From the NCBI GenBank assembly GCA_023260815.1, contig JALQUE010000178.1:1-12626 (forward strand): a stretch of 12,626 nucleotides of DNA. Direction: 5' to 3'. A model generated the notes under the pieces. It saw only the letters and a program-made list of their open reading frames with translations. It was not told the origin of the DNA and made no database searches. The position numbers and the translations under genes were made by a program. This document shows positions 6,300 to 12,626 of the stretch, in pieces (position 1 is the first letter of the stretch; every line of letters begins with the position of its first letter). Origin of the DNA: Roseovarius sp. GTDB taxonomy: Bacteria > Pseudomonadota > Alphaproteobacteria > Rhodobacterales > Rhodobacteraceae.

Positions 6300-7061
6300 A
6301 TGCTGGTTGTCGTTTCGCCCGCCAAAAAGATGAACATGGACCCGGTGGAGGGGATCGACCCGACCCGCCCCCAGTTTCGCGCTGAGGCGGATGAACTGGC
6401 TGGTGTCGCGCAGGGATTGTCGGTGGATGCGTTGCAAAAGCTGATGAAGATCAGCGAAAATCTGGCCAAGCTGAACCGAGACAGGTTCAGCGAATTTGGC
6501 GCGATGGCGGAAAAACCTGCGGCGCTTGCCTTTGCGGGCGACACCTATCAGGGGCTTGAGGCCGCGTCTCTGGAGCCGGATGAAATGGCTTGGGCGCAGG
6601 ATCATTTCCGCATTCTGTCTGGCCTTTACGGCCTGCTGCGGCCACTGGATGCGATCGAGCCTTACCGGCTGGAAATGGGCAGCCGTCTGAGCACTGCGAA
6701 GGGTAAAACGCTCTATGACTATTGGGGCGCCAAGATTTCCCACGCGCTCAACGACCAGGCCCAAGCGATTGGGGCGGAGGTTCTGGTCAATTGTGCCAGC
6801 CAGGAATATTTCGGCGCGGTCGATACCAACGCGCTCAATCTGCGGGTGGTGACGCCGGTGTTCATGGAGGACAAGCCGGGTGGCCCCAAGATCGTCAGTT
6901 TCTACGCCAAAAGAGCGCGCGGCGCGATGGCGCGGTATATCATCCAGCGGCGGTTGACCGACCCGGATGCCCTGACCGAGTTCGATACAGGTGGCTATCG
7001 CCACAGCGCCGATATGTCCGAGCCGGACAAACCCGTGTTCGTGCGCGCCGAAGGCGACTAG
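6300..7061 (+). CDS. yaaA: Peroxide stress protein YaaA (DUF328/UPF0246)
   Basis: A 253-residue cytosolic protein. In E. coli YaaA is induced by OxyR and lowers free intracellular iron during peroxide stress, which limits Fenton damage to DNA; the fold is related to DNA-binding proteins. Family marks seen here are the opening VVSPAKKMNM, the central SGLYGLLRPLDAIEPYRLEMG (from 107), the segment LVNCASQEYFGAV (162-174), and the basic FYAKRARGAMARYI (201-214). The length is normal (E. coli about 258). AAGGGA lies eight bases before the ATG. It is 33 bp downstream of recQ, a logical partner in protecting DNA. Its stop codon overlaps the stop of the convergent histidine kinase gene. Confidence 0.93.
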   Translation: MLVVVSPAKKMNMDPVEGIDPTRPQFRAEADELAGVAQGLSVDALQKLMKISENLAKLNRDRFSEFGAMAEKPAALAFAGDTYQGLEAASLEPDEMAWAQDHFRILSGLYGLLRPLDAIEPYRLEMGSRLSTAKGKTLYDYWGAKISHALNDQAQAIGAEVLVNCASQEYFGAVDTNALNLRVVTPVFMEDKPGGPKIVSFYAKRARGAMARYIIQRRLTDPDALTEFDTGGYRHSADMSEPDKPVFVRAEGD

Positions 7062-9250
7062 GCGCTGGCTGCCTGACCTTCGGGTGCGGGGGCCGCAGGC
7101 TTCGGGGCGCACGGATCAAGGACGCCGTGGGGTAAGGCCTTGAGAATATGGTCGATGATGGCGTCCTTTCGTAGCGGTTTGGTCATGTAATGATCCAGCC
7201 CGGCCGACAGAATCTCGGTCTCGTCGCTGCCGAGGGCATGTGCGGTCATGGCGATGATCGGGACAGTGCGTCCGGTCTCCTGCTCAAATGCGCGGATATG
7301 GGCGGTTGCCTCTTTCCCGTCCATGCCGGGCATTGAAATGTCCATGAAAACGATGTCGGGCCTGACATCGCGATAGAGCTCAACGGCCTCACGACCATCT
7401 TTGGCAAATTGCAGGTCGATCGTCAGATCCTTCAGCATGGCGGAAAAGACCAGCCGGTTGGTCCGGTTGTCTTCGGCGGCCAGAACGCGCATTGGGCGCG
7501 GCGTCGCTGCGGGGGCGGCCATGTGGAGCGCTCCAAGCAGATCGGTGCGCGATGCGGGCTTTTGCAGGACCGCCGCCAACAAGGGCCGGGCCGGGTCCAT
7601 ATGGGCGCCGCCCGCCGCCGGGCTTAGCAGGATGATCGGCATATCGTGACCGGCCTCGCGCAGGGCTTCGGCAAGTTCCATCCCGTCCATTCCGGGCATG
7701 TGATGTTCGCTCAGAACCAGATCGGCCTTCCCAGCCATATCGAGTGCCTGCGCGCCGCTGGTGCAACTGCGAACATCCAGACCCAATCCAACCAGCTGTT
7801 TCTCAAGGATGGCGCGGCTGACATCCTGGGGATCAACGATCAGGATGCATCGCAGGGATTCGGGCAGGCGCAGCATATCGGGATCGAGATGTTCATGCAC
7901 AGGCAGGGTCATCGCAAGTCCGAAGGTCGCGCCGCGACCTTCTTCGGAATCGACCCATATTTCGCCCTGCATCATCGCGATCAGCTTGCGCGAAATCGCC
8001 AGACCCAAGCCCGTACCTTCGAATTTGCGGTTCTTGGCATCCTCGATCTGATTGAATTCACCGAAGATATGCGCCTGTTTGTCGGGCGCGATACCGATCC
8101 CGGTATCTTCGACCGTGATGCGCAGATGCGCGGTTTCAACGCCATTTTCCTGGCTTGGGACATGGGCGCCAGGAGCGCCCACCACGCGGATCAGCACATG
8201 CCCTTTTTCGGTGAACTTTATGGCGTTGCCCATCAGGTTCGTCAGCACCTGTCGAATGCGCCCCGGATCGCCGTTGAACCGGGTCGGCAGGAACATGTCG
8301 TAATCCACCAAAAGCTCCAGCCCCTTGTCGCGCGCGTTGGGTTGCAGCAGCATGACCAGCTCATGCACCGCGCGTTCAAGGTCGAAGGGTTCGTTGTGCA
8401 ATTGCAGTTTTTCGGCCTCGATCTTGGAATAGTCCAGAACGTCATTGATGATGACCAGAAGCGCCTCGCCCGAATTGCGGATCGTGTTGGCATATAGGCG
8501 CTGTTCCTCGGACAGATCTGTGTCGATCAACAGTTCAGCCATCCCAACCACACCATTCATCGGCGTGCGGATCTCATGGCTCATGTTGGCGAGAAACGAG
8601 GACTTGGCATGGCTTGCGGCTTCGGCGCGGCGGCGGGCATCACGCAGTTCCTTTTCGCGGAGAATCGTTTCGGTGATGTCGAGCGCAAGGCTGACCACGT
8701 CGCCGCCATGACCGCGTTCGTCGATCAGCTTGATATAGGCGCCGTTCCAAAGGCGGATCACCTCGGGTTCGGGGGTGTTGCCTTGCCAACGGTCAAGCAT
8801 CCGCTCGCGCCATTGGGCCGGTGGCACATCGCCGATGTTGACGATCCCTTCTTCGGTCAGGAATTGCAGGATTTCGATATAGCTGATGCCCGGTTTCACA
8901 GCTTCCAGCCCGTCGAACACCGCCAGCCAAGAATCATTGGCGGCGATCATTCGGCTGTCGGCATCGAAAAAGGCGAAACCGTCGCGGATCGTCTGGATCG
9001 AATGCCAAAGCCGGCGTTCTGCGATTTCAACCTTCTGGTTGGCGACCGTCAGATCGGATTTGACCCGACGGTTTTCATCGCGGACGGTTTCCACCTCGGC
9101 CCGTGTTTCAACGATCTGATCACTCAGTCGTTCCGCATGCTTTCCCAGCTTGCGGTTGGCGGCCTGCAATTCCGCCTGTTTCTGTTCCAGCAGCCGTTCG
9201 GCGGCCAGTCGTGCGCGCCGTTCTTCGGCGAGTTTGTTGGCAAGGCTCAT
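7058..9250 (-). CDS. Soluble hybrid sensor histidine kinase (coiled coil–PAS–HisKA–HATPase–REC–REC)
   Basis: A 730-residue protein without membrane segments or signal peptide, so a cytosolic sensor. Domains: Glu/Arg/Lys-rich coiled coil (1-80), PAS-type sensor (about 82-195), HisKA with phosphorylated His225 (FLANMSHEIRTPMNG), HATPase with N box (Asn338, Asn342), G1 DTGIG (382-386) and G2 GTGLG (412-416), then two receivers. The first (about 467-575) keeps the acidic pocket and Lys564 but has Glu515 where Asp is expected (SEHHMPGMDG). The second (about 587-705) is canonical: Glu593/Asp594, phosphoacceptor Asp637 (MDISMPGMDG), Lys691. A Pro/Ala-rich tail ends the protein. No phosphotransfer (HPt) domain or output domain is encoded here, so the partner is elsewhere. 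ATG 9250 has GGAGGA six bases upstream. The input signal cannot be told. Confidence 0.93.
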   Translation of the reverse strand: MSLANKLAEERRARLAAERLLEQKQAELQAANRKLGKHAERLSDQIVETRAEVETVRDENRRVKSDLTVANQKVEIAERRLWHSIQTIRDGFAFFDADSRMIAANDSWLAVFDGLEAVKPGISYIEILQFLTEEGIVNIGDVPPAQWRERMLDRWQGNTPEPEVIRLWNGAYIKLIDERGHGGDVVSLALDITETILREKELRDARRRAEAASHAKSSFLANMSHEIRTPMNGVVGMAELLIDTDLSEEQRLYANTIRNSGEALLVIINDVLDYSKIEAEKLQLHNEPFDLERAVHELVMLLQPNARDKGLELLVDYDMFLPTRFNGDPGRIRQVLTNLMGNAIKFTEKGHVLIRVVGAPGAHVPSQENGVETAHLRITVEDTGIGIAPDKQAHIFGEFNQIEDAKNRKFEGTGLGLAISRKLIAMMQGEIWVDSEEGRGATFGLAMTLPVHEHLDPDMLRLPESLRCILIVDPQDVSRAILEKQLVGLGLDVRSCTSGAQALDMAGKADLVLSEHHMPGMDGMELAEALREAGHDMPIILLSPAAGGAHMDPARPLLAAVLQKPASRTDLLGALHMAAPAATPRPMRVLAAEDNRTNRLVFSAMLKDLTIDLQFAKDGREAVELYRDVRPDIVFMDISMPGMDGKEATAHIRAFEQETGRTVPIIAMTAHALGSDETEILSAGLDHYMTKPLRKDAIIDHILKALPHGVLDPCAPKPAAPAPEGQAASA

Positions 9251-9275
9251 GCCCTGTCCTCCGACAGCCCTGTCC
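9251..9275 (-). repeat. Short tandem duplication at the kinase ribosome binding site
   Basis: GCCCTGTCC occurs at 9251-9259 and 9267-9275 (plus-strand reading), with seven bases between. On the minus strand this places GGACAGGGC twice just before the ATG, so part of the Shine-Dalgarno region is duplicated with a 16-base period. Only the copy next to the ATG, extended to GGAGGA, is spaced to work. Confidence 0.6.
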
Positions 9276-9329
9276 CAGGAATGTCGTCAAACTCCGATAT
9301 TAAAGTGAAGAACCTCTTAAGTTAGCGAG

Positions 9330-10505
9330 TCAGAGCCGTTCGATGGCCAGCGCGATGCCCTGTCCACCCCCGATACACATGGTTACCAATGCGCGTTTGC
9401 TGCCGGTTCTTTGAAGCTCGTAGAGTGCCTTGATCGTGATAATCGCGCCGGTGGCCCCGACCGGATGACCAAGAGCGATCGCGCCGCCATTGGGATTGAC
9501 CCGGGCGGGGTCCAGCCCAAGCGCCTTGTTGACGGCCAGGGCTTGTGCGGCAAAGGCCTCGTTCGATTCGATCACGTCGAAGTCGTCAGCGCTAAGCCCA
9601 ATATTTTGCAGAAGTTTTTCCACGGCGGGCACTGGGCCGATGCCCATCACCTCGGGGCGCACACCGGCATGGGCATAGCCAAGGATGCGGGCCTTGGGCG
9701 TCAGTCCCGCCGCTTCGGCGGCGTCGGCCCGGGCGAGGATCATCGCGGCGGCCCCATCGTTGATGCCGCTGGCGTTTCCGGCGGTGACGGTGCCGTCTTT
9801 CCGGAAGGCGGAACGGAGGTTGGCAAGGGCGTCGGCAGTCGTGGGCTTGGGGTGCTCATCTGTGTCGAAAGACACGGTGTCGCGGCGGACCTTGACCTCG
9901 ATCGGGACGATTTGATCCTTGAAATACCCGGCCTCCATGGCGGCTGCGGCGCGGCGCTGGCTTTCCAGGGCGAAGGCGTCCTGGGCGGTGCGGTCGATGC
10001 CATGTTCGGCGGCGACATTCTCGGCGGTGATACCCATATGGCCGGTGCCGAACGGACAGTTGAGCGCCCCCAGCATCATGTCCAGTGTGCGCACATCCCC
10101 CATCTTGGCGCCCCACCGCTGATCGGGGATGATGAAGGGTGAGCGGCTCATGCTTTCGGCGCCACCCGCGAGAGCGAAATCGGCATCCCCGAGCATCAGG
10201 GATTGGACAGCCGAAACAATGGCTTGCGCGCCCGACCCACAAAGCCGGTTGACGTTCATGGCTGGTGTCGTGTCGGGGATACCGGCCGCCATTGCGGCGA
10301 CCCGGCTGAGATACATGTCCTTGGGTTCTGTGTTGATGACATGACCGAAGACGACATGCCCGATCTGATCGGGAGAGACGCCGGATCGCTGCATCGCGGC
10401 GGTGGCGACAGCGGCGCCAAGCTGAGCGGGGGGTGTGGCCGCAAGCGCGCCGCCGAAGGTGCCGATGGCGGTGCGCGCGCCGTCGAGGATAACGATATCG
10501 GTCAT
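9330..10505 (-). CDS. bktB: Beta-ketothiolase / acetyl-CoA C-acyltransferase (BktB-like)
   Basis: A 391-residue cytosolic thiolase. The active-site residues of the family are present: nucleophile Cys89 (NRLCGSGAQA), His347 (GGAIALGHPVGATGA) and Cys377 (TMCIGGGQG), plus the NEAFAAQ loop. Over its length it resembles Cupriavidus BktB (shared features include VVFGHVINTEPKDMYL, GALNCPFGTGHMGITAENVA and DTDEHPK). That suggests condensation of acetyl-CoA with acetyl- or propionyl-CoA for polyhydroxyalkanoate or ethylmalonyl-CoA metabolism, or the reverse reaction in fatty acid breakdown; a general PhaA-type thiolase cannot be excluded. ATG 10505 has AAGGGA seven bases upstream; the open frame continues further upstream but that part is not thiolase-like. 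No reductase or synthase gene is adjacent. Candidate regulator sites lie in the 232-bp upstream gap. Confidence 0.9.
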   Translation of the reverse strand: MTDIVILDGARTAIGTFGGALAATPPAQLGAAVATAAMQRSGVSPDQIGHVVFGHVINTEPKDMYLSRVAAMAAGIPDTTPAMNVNRLCGSGAQAIVSAVQSLMLGDADFALAGGAESMSRSPFIIPDQRWGAKMGDVRTLDMMLGALNCPFGTGHMGITAENVAAEHGIDRTAQDAFALESQRRAAAAMEAGYFKDQIVPIEVKVRRDTVSFDTDEHPKPTTADALANLRSAFRKDGTVTAGNASGINDGAAAMILARADAAEAAGLTPKARILGYAHAGVRPEVMGIGPVPAVEKLLQNIGLSADDFDVIESNEAFAAQALAVNKALGLDPARVNPNGGAIALGHPVGATGAIITIKALYELQRTGSKRALVTMCIGGGQGIALAIERL

Positions 10506-10565
10506 GGCGTGGTCCCTTTGTGACATGCGTTGCCGCAAGGTAGCGGGGCAGGGGGACGGAATGCA

Positions 10566-10585
10566 ATGTGAACGTGCCGTCACAT
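10566..10585. promoter_or_regulatory. Dyad ATGTGA–N8–TCACAT upstream of the thiolase
   Basis: Perfect 6-bp half-sites at 10566-10571 and 10580-10585, eight bases apart, centred 70 bases upstream of the thiolase start codon at 10505. The half-sites resemble the CRP/FNR type (TGTGA/TCACA), but the spacing is two bases wider than the usual N6. It is more likely a site for another dimeric regulator. Confidence 0.4.
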
Positions 10586-10656
10586 GATGCGGAGGGGTTG
10601 GGGCCGCGAATCGGGTTAATGCACTGACAAAGCGGGAAAATACCGCTTCGGCATCA

Positions 10657-10700
10657 CGTCGGTATCGCGTCGGTATAACGTCGGTGCGGGATCGGTGCCG
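10657..10700. repeat. Array of 11-bp-phased repeats upstream of the thiolase
   Basis: CGTCGGT starts at 10657, 10668 and 10679, exactly 11 bases apart, and a fourth degenerate unit (GATCGGT) starts at 10690. The first two units share CGTCGGTAT. One unit per helical turn puts all copies on the same face of the DNA, as in arrays bound cooperatively by a regulator. The array lies in the 232-bp gap between the phosphoesterase gene and the thiolase, about 150-195 bases upstream of the thiolase start. Confidence 0.5.
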
Positions 10701-10737
10701 CGACCGGGTTAACGCGGCGCGCGGTAGCGGTGTCGGA

Positions 10738-11463
10738 TCAGGGCAGCAATGCCACGCGGCCCGCATCCGTCAGCAGCCAGCACGAGCGCCCTTCGAACAC
10801 CGCCGGGCAGAGCGGGCGGCCCCAGCCCGCGCCGCCATCCAGATTGACGCGGTTGCCGTGGTGGCTTGGCGCGTCAAGCGCGGTGTGGCCATGCACGACA
10901 AGCGGGCCATGATCGCGCGGGTCGCTCAGAAACGGCTCGCGAATCCACATCATGTCTTCGGCGGTCTGATCGGCCAGCGGCACGCCGGGGCGGATGCCCG
11001 CATGGACGAACAGAAGTCCGGGTTCGCGATGGCAGAGCGGCAACCGGCCCAGAAAATCACGATGTGCCTGCGGAATGGCGGTGCGGGCCTCGTGCAGGAT
11101 ATCGGCAAGCGCGCGATCTTGGGTGTCGATGCCGTAACTGGCCAGTGTCGTATCGCCGCCAAGGCGGGGGGCGACCCACGGCAAGTCGGGGTGGCCCTTG
11201 CTGGTAAATGCGTCGCCGTCATCGAGGAATCGGGTCACATAGGTGTCGTGATTGCCGCACAGGACGATCCAGTCACGGCCCTGCGCCAAGCCGTGCAGGA
11301 TCAGGTCGATCACCCCGCGACTGTCGGGCCCGCGATCCACCAGATCGCCCAGAAAGATCACCCGCGCCTGTGTGCCGCCATCCGCCTCGATCCGGGCGAG
11401 GGCGTCTTCGAGCATGGCGCGCTGGCCGTGAATATCCGGGATGACATGGATTGGTCGGGTCAT
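10738..11463 (-). CDS. PPP-type metallophosphoesterase (Ser/Thr phosphatase-like)
   Basis: A 241-residue cytosolic calcineurin-type phosphoesterase. The metal-binding motifs are complete: Asp10-x-His12-Gly, GDLVDRG (Asp40, Arg44), GNHD (Asn71, His72, Asp73), His154 (FVHAGIRPG) and His191 (VVHGHT). Size and motif spacing fit the bacterial PPP group that includes PrpA/PrpB-like protein phosphatases and ApaH-type diadenosine tetraphosphatases; the sequence does not decide the substrate. I chose ATG 11463 because MTRPIHVIPDIHG is the usual start; an in-frame ATG at 11517 adds 18 residues encoded partly by the serA terminator. The chosen start has no clear Shine-Dalgarno. It follows the serA terminator closely and is separated from the thiolase by 232 bp. 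Confidence 0.88.
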   Translation of the reverse strand: MTRPIHVIPDIHGQRAMLEDALARIEADGGTQARVIFLGDLVDRGPDSRGVIDLILHGLAQGRDWIVLCGNHDTYVTRFLDDGDAFTSKGHPDLPWVAPRLGGDTTLASYGIDTQDRALADILHEARTAIPQAHRDFLGRLPLCHREPGLLFVHAGIRPGVPLADQTAEDMMWIREPFLSDPRDHGPLVVHGHTALDAPSHHGNRVNLDGGAGWGRPLCPAVFEGRSCWLLTDAGRVALLP

Positions 11464-11502
11464 GCCCGCAGCATGGCGCGGGTGCAGTGGCCCTGTAAAG
11501 CA

Positions 11503-11538
11503 AAACGGCCCGGACACGCAGGGGTGACCGGGCCGTTT
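11503..11538 (-). terminator. Strong serA terminator
   Basis: AAACGGCCCGG (11503-11513) and CCGGGCCGTTT (11528-11538) form a perfect 11-bp GC-rich stem with a 14-base loop. On the minus strand it is followed by TTTTGCTTT, giving a rho-independent terminator 35 bases after the serA stop codon. The A/T symmetry of the arms means it could also work weakly in the other orientation. Confidence 0.8.
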
Positions 11539-11573
11539 GCGGGTTGGGCCGCTTGAGGGTTGCGCCGTTGACG

Positions 11574-12626
11574 TTACGCCACGTCGAATTGCAGCGCGCG
11601 GACCTGCTGGAACTTGCCGGTGGCTTCCAGTTTCTTGATGACCGCAGCGTTGATCGGGGCATCGACATACAGCAGCGCGATCGCCTCGCCGCCGGCGTTG
11701 GAGCGGCCAAGGGTGAAGTTGGCGATGTTCACGCCGTTTTCACCCATCGTCTGACCGAGCGTGCCGATGATGCCCGGCTCGTCGTTGTTGGTGGTGTAGA
11801 GCATGTGGCGTCCGATCTCGGCGTCGATATTGATGCCCTTGATCTGGATGAAGCGCGGTTTGCCATCGCTGAACACCGTGCCACCGATGGAGCGTTCACG
11901 CTTGTCGGTCACGACCGTCAGCTTGATGTAACCCTCGAACGCGCCGGACTTGTCCTGCTTGGTGGTGCTGATCTTGACGCCGCGTTCTTTGGCGACGACG
12001 GGGGCCGAGACCATGTTCACCTCGGGATTGACCGATTTCATGATGCCGGCGATGGCCGAACAGGTCAGCGCCTGAAGGTTCATGTCCGAGACAACACCGT
12101 CATAGAGGATGTTGATCGCCTTGATCGGCTCGTCCGTCATCTGGCCGATGAAATTGCCCAGATGATCCGACAGCTTGATCCACGGCCCCATGACCTTGGC
12201 CTCTTCGGCGGTGACAGAGGGCATGTTGAGCGCGTTGCTGACCGCGCCTGTCAGAAGGTAGTCCGACATCTGCTCGGCCACCTGAAGCGCCACGTTTTCC
12301 TGTGCCTCGGTGGTGGCGGCCCCCAGATGCGGGGTGCAGACCACGTTGGGCAGGCCGAAAAGCGGGTTTTCCGTGGCCGGTTCCACCGCGAACACGTCAA
12401 AGCCCGCACCGGCCACATGGCCGGAGGTCAGCAGATCGGCGAGCGCCTGTTCATCCACCAGCCCGCCGCGGGCGCAGTTGATGATCCGCACGCCCTTCTT
12501 GGTCTTTTCAAGGTTTTCGCGGCTCAGGATGTTGCGGGTCTGATCGGTCAGCGGCACATGCAGGGTGATGAAATCGGCACGCTTGAGCAGCTCGTCCAGC
12601 TCGACTTTTTCGACGCCCATCTTGTC
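11574..12626 (-). CDS. serA: D-3-phosphoglycerate dehydrogenase, C-terminal two-thirds (partial, runs off right edge)
   Basis: The last 350 codons of SerA, which oxidises 3-phosphoglycerate with NAD+ to 3-phosphohydroxypyruvate, the first step of serine synthesis. The frame is open to the window edge, so the true start lies beyond base 12626; the internal ATG at 12620 is not the start. Visible parts are the end of the nucleotide-binding domain with catalytic Arg (INCARGGLVDE), Glu (FDVFAVEP) and His (CTPHLGAATTEAQ), then the allosteric substrate-binding (ASB) domain and a C-terminal ACT domain (LYTTNNDEPGIIG, NIANFTLGRS). This is the long SerA type (about 530 residues). The ACT domain often mediates serine feedback, but inhibition cannot be inferred from sequence alone. 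It ends at TAA (11576-11574), followed by a strong terminator. Confidence 0.96.
   Translation of the reverse strand, partial: DKMGVEKVELDELLKRADFITLHVPLTDQTRNILSRENLEKTKKGVRIINCARGGLVDEQALADLLTSGHVAGAGFDVFAVEPATENPLFGLPNVVCTPHLGAATTEAQENVALQVAEQMSDYLLTGAVSNALNMPSVTAEEAKVMGPWIKLSDHLGNFIGQMTDEPIKAINILYDGVVSDMNLQALTCSAIAGIMKSVNPEVNMVSAPVVAKERGVKISTTKQDKSGAFEGYIKLTVVTDKRERSIGGTVFSDGKPRFIQIKGINIDAEIGRHMLYTTNNDEPGIIGTLGQTMGENGVNIANFTLGRSNAGGEAIALLYVDAPINAAVIKKLEATGKFQQVRALQFDVA

Noticed and set aside
7646..8497. A 283-codon plus-strand frame, and another at 8576-9325, opposite the histidine kinase
   Set aside because: Both are shadows of the kinase frame; no recognisable domain and no convincing ribosome binding site.
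9300..9320. Two TTAA half-sites near the kinase promoter, a possible CtrA site
   Set aside because: The half-sites are 13 bases apart instead of the seven of the CtrA consensus.
10506..10766. An N-terminal extension of the thiolase frame of 87 codons
   Set aside because: The extension lacks thiolase similarity, contains the repeat array and dyad, and the family start with its own Shine-Dalgarno is at 10505.

Overview
The window looks like chromosomal DNA of an alphaproteobacterium, most likely Rhodobacterales (Roseobacter/Rhodobacter group). The evidence is high GC, the codon use, and protein families in their rhodobacterial form: a UMF1-type MFS permease, MepA, a BktB-like thiolase, a 679-residue RecQ with an extra C-terminal segment, and a long SerA with an ACT domain. 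Most of it is ordinary housekeeping DNA. I see no insertion sequence, CRISPR array, tRNA or rRNA.

Layout. The left edge holds, on the minus strand, only the first nine codons of a gene that reads like a ParD-type antitoxin. It has a clear promoter, with a small palindrome in the -35/-10 spacer, just behind arfB (ribosome rescue hydrolase, 74-493, minus). Between arfB and mepA lies about 370 bp without a conventional gene. On its minus strand it carries a very good Shine-Dalgarno, an 18-codon GTG-started mini-ORF, several mutually exclusive pairings and a terminator hairpin. It looks like a structured small RNA or leader and is the least ordinary part of the window. Next comes a minus-strand cluster, thioesterase-like gene (3200-3736) > UMF1-type permease (1763-3148) > mepA (861-1784), whose last two genes overlap.

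A divergent plus-strand group follows: yggT (3866-4153), recQ (4227-6266) and yaaA (6300-7061). RecQ (fork and gap repair) and YaaA (limits iron-driven oxidative DNA damage) make a sensible genome-protection pair. The recQ ribosome binding site lies in one arm of a 9-bp inverted repeat. yaaA meets a convergent soluble hybrid histidine kinase (7058-9250, minus) so closely that both stop codons share one CTAG. The first receiver domain of the kinase has Glu where the phosphoacceptor Asp should be; the second is canonical.

The rest is all on the minus strand: a BktB-like beta-ketothiolase (9330-10505), a small PPP-type metallophosphoesterase (10738-11463) and the 3' two-thirds of serA (11574 to the right edge), which ends in a strong hairpin terminator. 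The gap upstream of the thiolase contains an 11-bp-phased repeat array and a dyad, both candidate protein-binding sites.
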